Source: Peptostreptococcaceae bacterium pGA-8
GTDB taxonomy: Bacteria > Bacillota > Clostridia > Peptostreptococcales > Anaerovoracaceae
Length of the DNA: 64,000 nucleotides
Assembly: GCA_900112915.1 (NCBI GenBank)
Contig: FONK01000001.1
Location: 62,001-126,000 of the forward strand
Direction of reading: 5' to 3'
Position 1 is the first letter of the stretch. Every line of letters starts with the position of its first letter. The position numbers and the translations under genes are program-made. This document shows, one piece after another, positions 32,783 through 41,097 of the stretch. The notes beneath the pieces are model-generated. The model was not told where the DNA came from, ran no database searches, and was given only the letters and a program-made list of their open reading frames with translations.

Positions 32783-33914
32783 ACACGCAATTTTATCTCC
32801 ATCAAGCTCCCATAGGTGGCTGAACTGTACACCAAGTGCAGTGCTTGAGATGGAGTTTGAAAATACCAGTTCAGCAGCAGCCGAGGAAGGAACAGCGGCA
32901 CACTCCTTTTGTGAGCATAAGCTGAAAAAGGCATTGAAGATGCGAAGTAAAAGACCTGTATCCGATTATGACTCAGACGAAATGCAGGAATGTACTGATG
33001 CCTATGTGGATTTTGTTTTGGAGCAATATGAATTAGCCAAACAGAAATGTAAGGATCCAGCTATTTTGATTGAACAGAAAGTGGATTTTTCAGAGTATGT
33101 TCCAGATGGATTCGGAACGGCAGACTGCTTGATCGTTTCAGATGATACGCTTTCCATTATTGACTTTAAGTATGGACAGGGAGTTTTAGTAGATGCATAT
33201 GACAATTCACAAATGAAATGCTATGCACTTGGAGCACTGGCAATTTATGAGAGCCTATATGACATAAAGGAAGTCAGTATGTCAATCTTTCAGCCTAGAA
33301 GAGAAAATGTGTCTACTTGGATAATCGCTACAGAAGAACTAAAGAAGTGGGCAGAGCAAGTTCTAAAGCCTAAAGCAGAGCTTGCTATTAAAGGCGAGGG
33401 AGAATATTGCTCAGGTGATTGGTGCAAATTCTGTAAGGCAGCAGTTAGATGTAGAGCAAGGGCTGAAGAAAAGCTGAAACTTGCAAAGGATGAGTTTAAA
33501 CTACCACCACTATTAACAGATGCGGAAGTTGAAGAAATCTTAGTTGTTATTCCGGATTTGACTTCATGGGCAAATAGCATCTTAGCATATGCAACAGATA
33601 TGGCGGTCAATCATGGTAAAGAGTGGGATGGCTTTAAGGTTGTAGAGGGTAGGTCTGTAAGAAAGTATAAGGATGAAAATGCAGTAATAGAAAAGGCGAA
33701 AGAAAATGGCTATTCCGATATTTTCAAGACCAGCCTAATCACACTCACTGAAATGCAAAAACTAATGGGAAAGAAGAAATTTGAGGAAATTCTAGGTGAC
33801 CTCATTATCAAACCACCTGGAAAGTTGACGCTTGTACCAAACTCAGATAAGCGTCAGAAAGTAAATGTAACAAATGCTAAAAACGAATTTAATGAAATAA
33901 CGGAGGAAAATTAA
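32775..33914 (+). CDS. DUF2800 protein (Cas4/RecB-like nuclease fold)
   Basis: A 379-residue protein of the DUF2800 family. It begins H-A-I-L-S-P-S-S-S-H-R-W-L-N-C-T-P-S-A, the family hallmark. The nuclease-like core has E-E-G-T-A-A-H near residue 40, G-T-A-D-C near 113 and I-I-D-F-K-Y-G-Q-G near 125, matching the D-ExK arrangement of PD-(D/E)xK enzymes. Cys residues near 210-225 (C-S-G-D-W-C-K-F-C-K) fit a metal cluster as in Cas4. It probably acts with DUF2815 in phage recombination or replication. TTG 32775 follows GGAGG. Confidence 0.85.
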   Translation: MTRHAILSPSSSHRWLNCTPSAVLEMEFENTSSAAAEEGTAAHSFCEHKLKKALKMRSKRPVSDYDSDEMQECTDAYVDFVLEQYELAKQKCKDPAILIEQKVDFSEYVPDGFGTADCLIVSDDTLSIIDFKYGQGVLVDAYDNSQMKCYALGALAIYESLYDIKEVSMSIFQPRRENVSTWIIATEELKKWAEQVLKPKAELAIKGEGEYCSGDWCKFCKAAVRCRARAEEKLKLAKDEFKLPPLLTDAEVEEILVVIPDLTSWANSILAYATDMAVNHGKEWDGFKVVEGRSVRKYKDENAVIEKAKENGYSDIFKTSLITLTEMQKLMGKKKFEEILGDLIIKPPGKLTLVPNSDKRQKVNVTNAKNEFNEITEEN

Positions 33915-33915
33915 A

Positions 33916-34464
33916 ATGGCAAATATTAGTAGAACAAAGGTAATCACAGGAAAAGACACAAGACTTTCATATTTTAACGGCTGGGAGCCAAAATCAATCA
34001 ATGGAGGGCCTGAAAAGTATAGTGTATCTCTTCTTATTCCAAAAAATGATAAAGAAACAATTTCTGCGATAGAAAAGGCAATTGATGCTGCAATCGAAGA
34101 AGGAATCGGGAAGTTTGGAGGAAAGAAACCAAACAAGGCTGCAATTAAACTTCCACTTCGTGATGGGGATATTGAGCGTGATGATGAAGCCTATAAAGGT
34201 CATTATTTCATCAACGCAAATAGCGTAACAGCACCTCAAATTGTAGATAAAGCTGTAAAACCTATCCTTGATAGAAGTGAAGTATATTCAGGTTGTTATG
34301 CTCGTGTATCAATCAGCTTTTATGCTTTTAACTCAAATGGTAATAAGGGAATTGCCTGTGGACTTGGAAACATTCAAAAGATTAGAGATGGTGAGCCACT
34401 TGGTGGAAGAAGTAATGCGGCTGATGATTTCACAAGCCTAGAAGATGATGACTTCTTGGCATAG
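33916..34464 (+). CDS. DUF2815 protein, probable single-strand DNA-binding/annealing protein
   Basis: A 182-residue protein of the DUF2815 family. Features are V-I-T-G-K-D-T-R-L-S-Y near the start, K-Y-S-V-S-L-L-I-P-K, D-G-D followed by Y-K-G-H-Y-F-I-N-A, and S-F-Y-A-F-N near residue 135. The C-terminus is acidic (D-D-F-T-S-L-E-D-D-D-F), as in single-strand binding proteins. It always stands behind DUF2800 and before the polymerase, so a role in handling single strands is a fair inference. Confidence 0.85.
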   Translation: MANISRTKVITGKDTRLSYFNGWEPKSINGGPEKYSVSLLIPKNDKETISAIEKAIDAAIEEGIGKFGGKKPNKAAIKLPLRDGDIERDDEAYKGHYFINANSVTAPQIVDKAVKPILDRSEVYSGCYARVSISFYAFNSNGNKGIACGLGNIQKIRDGEPLGGRSNAADDFTSLEDDDFLA

Positions 34465-34473
34465 GAGGTCATT

Positions 34474-34590
34474 ATGACATTAATTGATTGGTTTATCGCT
34501 ATTTTCATCGGCACATGGCTTTTGGATTTTGTAGCAAAAACACTGGTAAGTCTTTATCTAGACATCAGAGAAAAGATAAACAGCAAGTAA
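34474..34590 (+). CDS. Small membrane protein (38 aa)
   Basis: A 38-residue frame starting at ATG 34474, eight bases after AGGAGG. Residues 3-25 form one hydrophobic helix (L-I-D-W-F-I-A-I-F-I-G-T-W), followed by a charged tail. It fills the gap between DUF2815 and the polymerase and ends just before a hairpin. Function is not known. A good ribosome site and the membrane pattern support it being real. Confidence 0.5.
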   Translation: MTLIDWFIAIFIGTWLLDFVAKTLVSLYLDIREKINSK

Positions 34591-34596
34591 CATGGT

Positions 34597-34628
34597 GGGT
34601 GGCACTAATCTGCCACCCTTATTTTTAT
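34597..34628 (+). terminator. Hairpin before the DNA polymerase gene
   Basis: GGGTGGCA (34597-34604) pairs with TGCCACCC (34611-34618), followed by TTATTTTTATT. It is terminator-like but lies inside the replication operon, so it may only attenuate. Confidence 0.55.
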
Positions 34629-34642
34629 TGGAGGTGATGAAG

Positions 34643-36631
34643 ATGGAAACTATCAGTATTGACATTGAAACCTATAGCAGCGTAGACCTTAAAAAGTGTG
34701 GTGTATATAAATATGCCGAATCCGATGATTTTGAAATACTCTTATTTGCTTACAGCGTTGATGGTAGTGAAGTTAAAGTCATAGATTTAGCAAAAGGAGA
34801 GGAAATTCCTTCTGAAGTTTTATCTGCTCTTACGGACGAAAGTATAAGTAAATGGGCATTTAATACACAGTTTGAGAGAGTTTGTCTATCAAGGTATTTA
34901 AGGGATAAAGGTATCAGTCTAGATCCTTTTTATGATAATCATGAGCTTAGTACATCAAAGGCAATGTTTTTAAGTCCGACTTCTTGGAAATGCACCATGA
35001 TTTGGTCTGCAACACTAGGACTTCCATTATCTCTTGAAGGAGTAGGTGCTGTGCTTGGACTTGATAAGCAGAAACTAAGCGAAGGGAAAAATCTAATTAA
35101 GTATTTTTGTGTACCCTGCACTCCGACAAAAACTAACAGAGGAAGAACAAGAAATCTGTACTTTCATGATGAAGAAAAATGGGAACGATTCAAAGCATAT
35201 AACAAGCGTGATGTGGAAGTAGAAATGGGAATTCAAGCAAAACTATCAAAGTTTCCTGTTTCAGAAGATATATGGGATGAGTTTTATCTAGACCAGGAAA
35301 TCAATGATAGAGGAATAGCTATTGATCCAGTTCTTGTTGATTCGGCAATCAAATTAGATACTGGTGTAAAGGCTAGTCTTATGAAAAAGCTAACAGAAAT
35401 TACCGGACTTGAAAATCCTAATTCAGTTCTTCAGATGAGAACTTGGCTATCGGAGCATGGGCTTGAAATGGAGTCTTTAGGCAAAAAGGAAGTAGCAAAA
35501 GAAATAAAGACTGCATCAGACGAACTAGTAGAAGTCCTTACTTTAAGACAGCAGTTATCCAAGTCATCAGTTAAGAAGTATACAGCCATGAAAAATGCTG
35601 CCTGCACAGATAATAGGGAAAGAGGAATGTTTCGTTATTATGGTGCAAACAGAACCGGAAGATTTGCAGGAAGACTTGTTCAGTTGCAAAACCTACCACA
35701 AAACCATCTGCCAGATTTAGCTGATGCTAGAGCACTTGTAAGGAATAAAAATGTAGATGCGATTGAAATGCTATATGAAGATATCCCAGATACCTTATCT
35801 CAACTGATTAGAACTGCCTTTGTACCTCAAAACAATAACAAATTCATTGTGGCTGACTTTTCTGCCATTGAAGCGAGAGTCCTTGCATGGCTTGCAGGCG
35901 AAAAATGGAGAATGAAGGTCTTTGAAGAAGGTAAAGATATCTATTGTTCATCGGCTAGTCAGATGTTTGGAGTTCCTGTTAAAAAGCATGGTATAAATAG
36001 TCATCTTAGGCAGAAAGGTAAAATTGCAGAACTGGCACTTGGCTATGGTGGCTCGGTAGGTGCCTTAAAAGCTATGGGAGCACTTGATATGGGACTTACT
36101 GAAGATGAACTTCAGCCACTGGTTGATGCTTGGAGAAGCTCAAATCCTATGATTACCAGTCTTTGGTGGGATGTTGATAGAGCGGTCAAAACCTGTATAA
36201 AGCAAAGAATATCAACGCAAACACACGGTATTAAATTTTCATGGAAAAGTGGATTCCTTTTTATTGAACTTCCTTCAGGGAGAAAACTCGCCTATGTAAA
36301 ACCTAGAATTGGTGAGAACAGGTTCGGTGGTGAGTCAGTTACCTATGAAGGTGTCGGGAATGCTAAAAAGTGGGAAAGGCTGGAAAGTTATGGTCCTAAA
36401 TTTGTAGAAAATATTATTCAGGGAACTGCAAGAGATATTTTGCTTTTTGCTATGAAGACATTAAGAAACTGCAAGATAGTAGCTCATGTCCATGATGAAA
36501 TAATTATAGAGGCAGATAAAAGAATGAGCCTTGATGCAATTTGCGAGCAAATGGGAAGAACACCACCTTGGGCGAAGGGATTACTTCTTCGTGCCGATGG
36601 TTACGAATGCGAATTCTATAAAAAAGATTAA
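34643..36631 (+). CDS. polA-like: Phage DNA polymerase, family A with 3'-5' exonuclease
   Basis: A 662-residue polymerase. The exonuclease starts with S-I-D-I-E-T-Y-S near residue 4. The polymerase part has N-R-T-G-R-F-A-G-R near residue 335, motif A V-A-D-F-S-A-I-E-A-R near 413, and motif C H-V-H-D-E-I-I-I-E near 625. There is no 5'-nuclease domain. It is the replicative enzyme of this phage type, acting with the primase-helicase encoded 30 kb to the left. ATG 34643 has GGAGGTG at a correct distance. Confidence 0.92.
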   Translation: METISIDIETYSSVDLKKCGVYKYAESDDFEILLFAYSVDGSEVKVIDLAKGEEIPSEVLSALTDESISKWAFNTQFERVCLSRYLRDKGISLDPFYDNHELSTSKAMFLSPTSWKCTMIWSATLGLPLSLEGVGAVLGLDKQKLSEGKNLIKYFCVPCTPTKTNRGRTRNLYFHDEEKWERFKAYNKRDVEVEMGIQAKLSKFPVSEDIWDEFYLDQEINDRGIAIDPVLVDSAIKLDTGVKASLMKKLTEITGLENPNSVLQMRTWLSEHGLEMESLGKKEVAKEIKTASDELVEVLTLRQQLSKSSVKKYTAMKNAACTDNRERGMFRYYGANRTGRFAGRLVQLQNLPQNHLPDLADARALVRNKNVDAIEMLYEDIPDTLSQLIRTAFVPQNNNKFIVADFSAIEARVLAWLAGEKWRMKVFEEGKDIYCSSASQMFGVPVKKHGINSHLRQKGKIAELALGYGGSVGALKAMGALDMGLTEDELQPLVDAWRSSNPMITSLWWDVDRAVKTCIKQRISTQTHGIKFSWKSGFLFIELPSGRKLAYVKPRIGENRFGGESVTYEGVGNAKKWERLESYGPKFVENIIQGTARDILLFAMKTLRNCKIVAHVHDEIIIEADKRMSLDAICEQMGRTPPWAKGLLLRADGYECEFYKKD

Positions 36632-36637
36632 TCGAAA

Positions 36638-36677
36638 CGTCAGATTTTGACCTTTCTCAAGGCTACCTAATAGGAGG
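36638..36677 (+). repeat. 40-bp phage repeat, copy 3, with ribosome-site hairpin
   Basis: CGTCAGATTTTGACC ... CAAGGCTACC ... TAGGAGG. AAGGCTACC (36659-36667) pairs with GGTAGCCTT (36676-36684), placing part of the AGGAGG of the next gene in the stem. The copy begins seven bases after the polymerase stop. Confidence 0.75.
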
Positions 36678-36685
36678 TAGCCTTT

Positions 36686-37087
36686 ATGAATTTAGAAGAA
36701 AAAGAAAAGATAAAGAAACTAAGAGAAGAAGGTCTTGGCTATAAAAGAATATCAAATGAGCTTGGAATAAGTGTAAACACTATCAAGTCATTTTGCAGAA
36801 ATAACAATCTGACTAGTGAATTCACTACCAAACAAATCTACTGTAAAGAGTGTGGAAAAGAAATTATACAAAAGGAGCACATCAAGAAAAAGATATTCTG
36901 CAGTGAGGAGTGTAAAAGAAAGTGGTGGAATAAAAATAGAACAAAACTGGATAAGACAAAACTAGAAGAATATACATGTCTTAATTGCCATAAACCATTT
37001 AAGGCCTATCCTCATGAAAACAGAAAATACTGCTGTCATACCTGCTATATAGAGGATAGATTTAGAGGCGGTGATGGTGATGAATAA
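36686..37087 (+). CDS. HTH and zinc-binding protein
   Basis: A 133-residue protein. Residues 1-40 carry a resolvase-type helix-turn-helix (E-E-G-L-G-Y-K-R-I-S-N-E-L-G-I-S-V-N-T-I-K). Then come two zinc-finger-like clusters: C-K-E-C with C-S-E-E-C near residues 52-76, and C-L-N-C with C-C-H-T-C near residues 97-115. This type is common before the serine recombinases in phages and conjugative elements, and may regulate them. The ribosome site AGGAGG is part of repeat copy 3 and lies in its hairpin, which suggests translational control. Confidence 0.7.
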   Translation: MNLEEKEKIKKLREEGLGYKRISNELGISVNTIKSFCRNNNLTSEFTTKQIYCKECGKEIIQKEHIKKKIFCSEECKRKWWNKNRTKLDKTKLEEYTCLNCHKPFKAYPHENRKYCCHTCYIEDRFRGGDGDE

Positions 37088-37256
37088 AAAGGAACACGCT
37101 GAAATGATGTATCAATTATCTATCTCCATTGCTGTAAAAATGCTCAAAAATCACATTATAAATAAGGAAGAATTCGAAGAAATTAATTGTATCTTACTGG
37201 AAAAATATCATCCATTTATAGGGGAGCTTTTCTCACTAAATGACTTGATATATTAA
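37080..37256 (+). CDS. Small SHOCT-like protein before the recombinases
   Basis: A 58-residue protein counted from ATG 37080; in-frame codons at 37071 and 37074 are possible alternatives because the ribosome site is weak. K-N-H-I-I-N-K-E-E-F-E-E-I-N matches the SHOCT-like motif of the small proteins that precede serine recombinases in clostridial elements. It may form oligomers or act as a directionality partner; this is inference from position. Its last codons contain the -35 of the recombinase promoter. Confidence 0.65.
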   Translation: MNKKEHAEMMYQLSISIAVKMLKNHIINKEEFEEINCILLEKYHPFIGELFSLNDLIY

Positions 37257-37274
37257 GCGTTTAGAGTGATATAT
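37245..37274 (+). promoter_or_regulatory. Phage promoter motif, copy 3, before the recombinases
   Basis: TTGATA (37245-37250), 18-base spacer, ATATAT (37269-37274), then ACACTGACAAAGGAGG. The spacing matches copies 1 and 2, although the spacer differs. Confidence 0.5.
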
Positions 37275-37299
37275 ATACACTGACAAAGGAGGTAGACCA

Positions 37300-39075
37300 A
37301 TGAAAAAAGTACAAAAAATCGATGTGAAAAAGTCACTCATTGAAACAAGAAAAAAGGTTGCTGCCTATGCCAGAGTATCTATGGAAACTGATAGACTTAA
37401 GCATTCCTTATCTGCACAGATAAGTTATTACAGCAAACTTATTCAAAATAATCCTGAATGGGAATTTAAAGGCGTTTATTCTGATTATGGTATATCAGGA
37501 ACAAGCACAGCTAAAAGACCAGGATTTATGGAAATGATGGAAGAGTGTGAAAAAGGAAATATCGATATTATCCTTACAAAATCCATCAAGCGTTTTGCAA
37601 GAAACACAGTTGACCTTTTGGAAGTAGTAAGACACCTTAAATCAATGAGAATTGAAGTTAGATTTGAAAATGAAAACATCAATTCGTTAAGTGGTGATGG
37701 GGAGCTGATGCTTTCCATTCTAGCTTCATTTGCACAGGAAGAATCAAGATCCATTTCAGAAAACGTGAAATGGGGGACAGTAAAAAGATTTAAACAAGGA
37801 ATACCAAACGGAAGATTTAATGTATTTGGATATGTTTGGGAAGGCGATAAACTCGTAATTGTAAAAGAAGAGGCTGAGATTGTAAGAAGAATATATTCAG
37901 AATATCTTTCTGGGAAATCAAGAATGCAGATTGAGAAGATGTTTGCTGAAGAAGGGATAACAACTAGGCGAGGCTATAGGTGGGTAGACTCTAATATAAA
38001 AGTAATCTTAAGAAACATCACTTACACAGGAAATCTGCTATTCCAAAAAGAATATGTAGTTGATCCAATTACTAAAAAGCGAAAGCTTAATAGGGGTGAA
38101 CTACCTCAGTATTTTGTAGAAAATACACATGAGGCAATTATTCCAAAAGAAACCTATGACAAAGTGCAGGTTAAAATGGAAAGAAGAAGACTTGCAGGGG
38201 CAATAGGAAATCCTGCCATACCTACAACAGAAATGACTGGAAAGATACGATGCCCACATTGTGGTAAGAATTTTCAAAGTAGTGTTAGGAATTTAGTAAA
38301 TGGGAAAAACAAGTATTGGGTTTGTGCTACAAGAAAAGCAGGACATGGTAATCCATGCCATACCGGGGATATAAACGATAGGCTAATAAAAGAAATTATC
38401 TGTGAAGTTTTAGAAATTGAAGAGTATGATTCCGAGCTTTTTACTAAAGAGATAGACCACGTTGATGTAATAGGAAAAGAAAAATTTATATTCTACCTTA
38501 CAAATGGAAGAATAGTTGAAAAACCATATAGAAAGATAGATAGGAAGAAATATTTTACTGAAGAAGTTAGAGCAAAAATATCGGAGCAAAGAAAAAATAA
38601 ACATAATTATCATAGAAAAAATCCAGCTACACCTTTCACAGGACTAATTGAATGTGATAGATGTGGTAATTCATTTAATGCTCTAAAAACAACACTAAAG
38701 ACAGGGGAGAAAATAACATACCTTTCATGCAGAACAAAAAGAAGTGAATGCCCACATAACTCAATTCAAGAAGGAACGCTTAAAAAGCTATTATGTGAGG
38801 TGCTAGAACTTGATGAGTTTGATGAGAAGGTAATGGATGAAAAAATCCAAAGGATCTACATTGCAGATAATAAAGTAAGGTTCAAGTTCAAAGATAGCCA
38901 CGAGGAAACAAAAGAATATCTTGAGAAAAAACGTGGTACTCCTTGGACTAAAGAAAGACGTGAAAAGCAGATTCCACAAATGCGTGAATACTGGAAAGAT
39001 GAAAATCACAGAAAAGAAGCAAGCAAGAGAATGATAAAAATAAGGAGTGAGAAAGAATGGCCAACAAGAAAGTAA
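37300..39075 (+). CDS. Large serine recombinase 1
   Basis: A 591-residue recombinase. The catalytic domain has Y-A-R-V-S with Ser27, D-Y-G-I-S-G near 65, S-I-K-R-F-A-R-N near 97 and E-E-S-R-S-I-S near 147. The recombinase domain follows. It carries two zinc ribbons (C-P-H-C ... C-x-T-x6-C near 307-345 and C-D-R-C ... C-P-H-N near 450-488), which is unusual, and lacks the long coiled coil of most integrases. It should integrate or excise the phage, perhaps jointly with the next gene. It follows AAAGGAGG and promoter motif copy 3. Confidence 0.9.
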   Translation: MKKVQKIDVKKSLIETRKKVAAYARVSMETDRLKHSLSAQISYYSKLIQNNPEWEFKGVYSDYGISGTSTAKRPGFMEMMEECEKGNIDIILTKSIKRFARNTVDLLEVVRHLKSMRIEVRFENENINSLSGDGELMLSILASFAQEESRSISENVKWGTVKRFKQGIPNGRFNVFGYVWEGDKLVIVKEEAEIVRRIYSEYLSGKSRMQIEKMFAEEGITTRRGYRWVDSNIKVILRNITYTGNLLFQKEYVVDPITKKRKLNRGELPQYFVENTHEAIIPKETYDKVQVKMERRRLAGAIGNPAIPTTEMTGKIRCPHCGKNFQSSVRNLVNGKNKYWVCATRKAGHGNPCHTGDINDRLIKEIICEVLEIEEYDSELFTKEIDHVDVIGKEKFIFYLTNGRIVEKPYRKIDRKKYFTEEVRAKISEQRKNKHNYHRKNPATPFTGLIECDRCGNSFNALKTTLKTGEKITYLSCRTKRSECPHNSIQEGTLKKLLCEVLELDEFDEKVMDEKIQRIYIADNKVRFKFKDSHEETKEYLEKKRGTPWTKERREKQIPQMREYWKDENHRKEASKRMIKIRSEKEWPTRK

Positions 39076-40634
39076 CCACAATACCTGCAACAATAAGCAA
39101 ATTTAATCTGGCTCCAATTAATGAAGTGAAAAAAAGAAGAGTTGCAGGATATGCCAGAGTATCAACGGATAGCGAAGAACAGCAAACTTCCTATGAGGCA
39201 CAGGTGGACTACTATACAAACTACATCAAAAGCAGAGATGACTGGGAGTTCGTACAAGTTTATACAGATGAGGGAATATCAGCTACCAACACCAAAAAGC
39301 GTGATGGTTTTAAGCGAATGGTGAAAGATGCCCTTGATGGAAAGATAGACCTTATTGTTACCAAGTCAGTTAGCCGATTTGCTAGAAATACCGTAGATAG
39401 TTTGTCTACCATCAGAAAGCTAAAGGAACATGGTACGGAAGTATTCTTCGAGAAAGAAAACATCTGGACTTTTGATAGCAAGGGAGAACTGCTCATTACA
39501 ATAATGTCCAGCCTTGCTCAAGAAGAATCAAGATCCATTTCAGAAAACTGCACATGGGGCCAAAGAAAAAGATTTGCTGATGGTAAGGTGACCGTACCTT
39601 TTGAAAGATTTCTAGGTTATGACCGTGGAGAAGATGGAAACCTAATTGTTAATCCTGAACAAGCAAAAGTTGTAAAAAAGATTTATAGACTTTTCCTTCA
39701 AGGGTACTCACCTTTTGGAATTGCAAAAGAGCTAACGGGTGAGGGGATATTAACACCCGGTGGGAAGAAGAAATGGTCAGCAAGAACAGTTGCAGCAATA
39801 CTTAGTAATGAGAAATATAAAGGAGATGCACTACTACAAAAGTCATTTACAGTTGATTTTTTAACTAAAGAAAAGAAAAAGAACGAGGGTGAAATACCTC
39901 AATACTATGTAACAGGAAATCACGAGGCAATTATTCCACCAAGTACATTTGATAGGGTGCAGAGGTTACTAGAGCAAAGAAAAGCCGGCAAGAATCGAAT
40001 TTCAAGCGTTAGCATTTACTCAAGCAAGATTAAATGTGGAGATTGTGGGTCTTGGTACGGGTCAAAAACATGGCATTCAACCAGTAAGTACCGTCAGAAG
40101 ATTTGGCAGTGTAATCATAAGTTTGAAGAAAAATGTACTACGCCACATTTGACGGAAGAAGAGATACAAAAGCTATTTTTAGAGGCAGTTAATAAGCTAG
40201 TCAAGAACAAGAAGGAAATTATCAGTAACCATAAAGAAATGGCAAAGATAATCTTTGATACATCAGTACTTGAGAAAGAAAAGATTGAACTTGAAGAAGA
40301 ATTAAATATAGTTGCTGAGCAGGTGAATGATTGTATAAACGAGAATGCTAGAAAAGTTCAAAACCAAGATGAGTATGAAATTAGGTATACTAGCCTAGTA
40401 AATAGGTTTAATGCTACAAAGACTAGGCTGGATGAAATCAAGCAGACCATCATAGAAAAACAATCCAAGCGTGATGAGGTAGAGGATTTTATACAAGAAC
40501 TAGAAAAGCAAGAACTTATGACAGAGTTTGATAAAAATGTATGGCTTAGCATGGTAGACTACCTTACAGTGCATCATGATGGGAAGATTGAATTTACATT
40601 CCTTGATGGCAGCAAGGTAGAATTAAGTAGATAG
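39057..40634 (+). CDS. Large serine recombinase 2
   Basis: A 525-residue recombinase. Y-A-R-V-S with Ser36, D-E-G-I-S-A-T near 73, S-V-S-R-F-A-R-N near 104 and E-E-S-R-S-I-S near 155 are all intact. A zinc ribbon (C-G-D-C ... W-Q-C-N-H) lies near residues 323-360, followed by a coiled coil at about 400-480, the normal integrase layout. It overlaps recombinase 1 by 18 bases, so both are made from one transcript. Tandem large serine recombinases are known from clostridial phages and conjugative elements; the division of labour between them is not clear. It ends 28 bases before the arsenic promoter region. Confidence 0.9.
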   Translation: MANKKVTTIPATISKFNLAPINEVKKRRVAGYARVSTDSEEQQTSYEAQVDYYTNYIKSRDDWEFVQVYTDEGISATNTKKRDGFKRMVKDALDGKIDLIVTKSVSRFARNTVDSLSTIRKLKEHGTEVFFEKENIWTFDSKGELLITIMSSLAQEESRSISENCTWGQRKRFADGKVTVPFERFLGYDRGEDGNLIVNPEQAKVVKKIYRLFLQGYSPFGIAKELTGEGILTPGGKKKWSARTVAAILSNEKYKGDALLQKSFTVDFLTKEKKKNEGEIPQYYVTGNHEAIIPPSTFDRVQRLLEQRKAGKNRISSVSIYSSKIKCGDCGSWYGSKTWHSTSKYRQKIWQCNHKFEEKCTTPHLTEEEIQKLFLEAVNKLVKNKKEIISNHKEMAKIIFDTSVLEKEKIELEEELNIVAEQVNDCINENARKVQNQDEYEIRYTSLVNRFNATKTRLDEIKQTIIEKQSKRDEVEDFIQELEKQELMTEFDKNVWLSMVDYLTVHHDGKIEFTFLDGSKVELSR

Positions 40635-40661
40635 AAAAGGAATTAAGGTTGTTGATAACAC

Positions 40662-40735
40662 ATCAAATATTTTCGATTTGATGTTGACAACTGATTTTTA
40701 TTGGGTATATAATAAACACATCAAAAATATTTGAT
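40662..40735 (+). promoter_or_regulatory. ars promoter with two ArsR-type operators
   Basis: TTGACA (40684-40689), 18 bases, TATAAT (40708-40713) is a strong promoter. Operator 1 is ATCAAAT/ATTTGAT (40662-40682), touching the -35. Operator 2 is ATCAAA/TTTGAT (40720-40735), at the start of the transcript. Both share the ATCAA-TTGAT core of ArsR/SmtB sites. Confidence 0.75.
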
Positions 40736-40747
40736 ATGAGGTTAATT

Positions 40748-41020
40748 ATGAAAAAATATGAAGAAAATGCTAAGGTATTTAAGGCTTTATGCGATTCTAA
40801 AAGACTAAAAATAATCGATATAATCAAAGACGAAGAAAAATGTGCTTGCGTACTCCTAGACAAGCTTGATTTATCACAATCAGGCTTATCATATCATATG
40901 AAGATACTTACAGATGCAGGATTGGTAAATGCAAGGCAAGATGGTAAATGGACACATTATAGTACTAGAGACAAAGGAATTGATGAAGTCATACAATTAT
41001 TAAATGAATATCTAAAATAA
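40748..41020 (+). CDS. arsR: ArsR-family metalloregulator
   Basis: A 90-residue winged-helix repressor. K-A-L-C-D-S-K-R-L-K-I-I-D near residue 12 is the family start, C-A-C-V-L-L-D-K-L-D near residue 35 is the metalloid site typical of ArsR (C-x-C pair), and Q-S-G-L-S-Y-H-M-K-I-L is the recognition helix. ATG 40748 stands six bases after GAGG. It should release three ATCAA-N-TTGAT operators (two before itself, one before the permease) when arsenite or antimonite binds. Confidence 0.9.
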   Translation: MKKYEENAKVFKALCDSKRLKIIDIIKDEEKCACVLLDKLDLSQSGLSYHMKILTDAGLVNARQDGKWTHYSTRDKGIDEVIQLLNEYLK

Positions 41021-41024
41021 AAAC

Positions 41025-41048
41025 TAGTCATCCGAGTTTGGATGACTA
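41025..41048 (+). terminator. Hairpin between arsR and the permease
   Basis: TAGTCATCC (41025-41033) pairs with GGATGACTA (41040-41048). A-rich, not T-rich, sequence follows on the plus strand, so it is at best a weak attenuator or an RNA-stability element. Confidence 0.4.
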
Positions 41049-41062
41049 AAAAAACAAACAAC

Positions 41063-41082
41063 ATATCAAAATTATTTGATAT
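41063..41082 (+). promoter_or_regulatory. Third ArsR-type operator, before the permease
   Basis: ATATCAAA (41063-41070) and TTTGATAT (41075-41082) are perfect 8-base arms around ATTA. The site touches the AGGAGG of the permease gene, so a bound repressor would block elongation or a local start. Confidence 0.7.
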
Positions 41083-41097
41083 ATAGGAGGTAATTTA

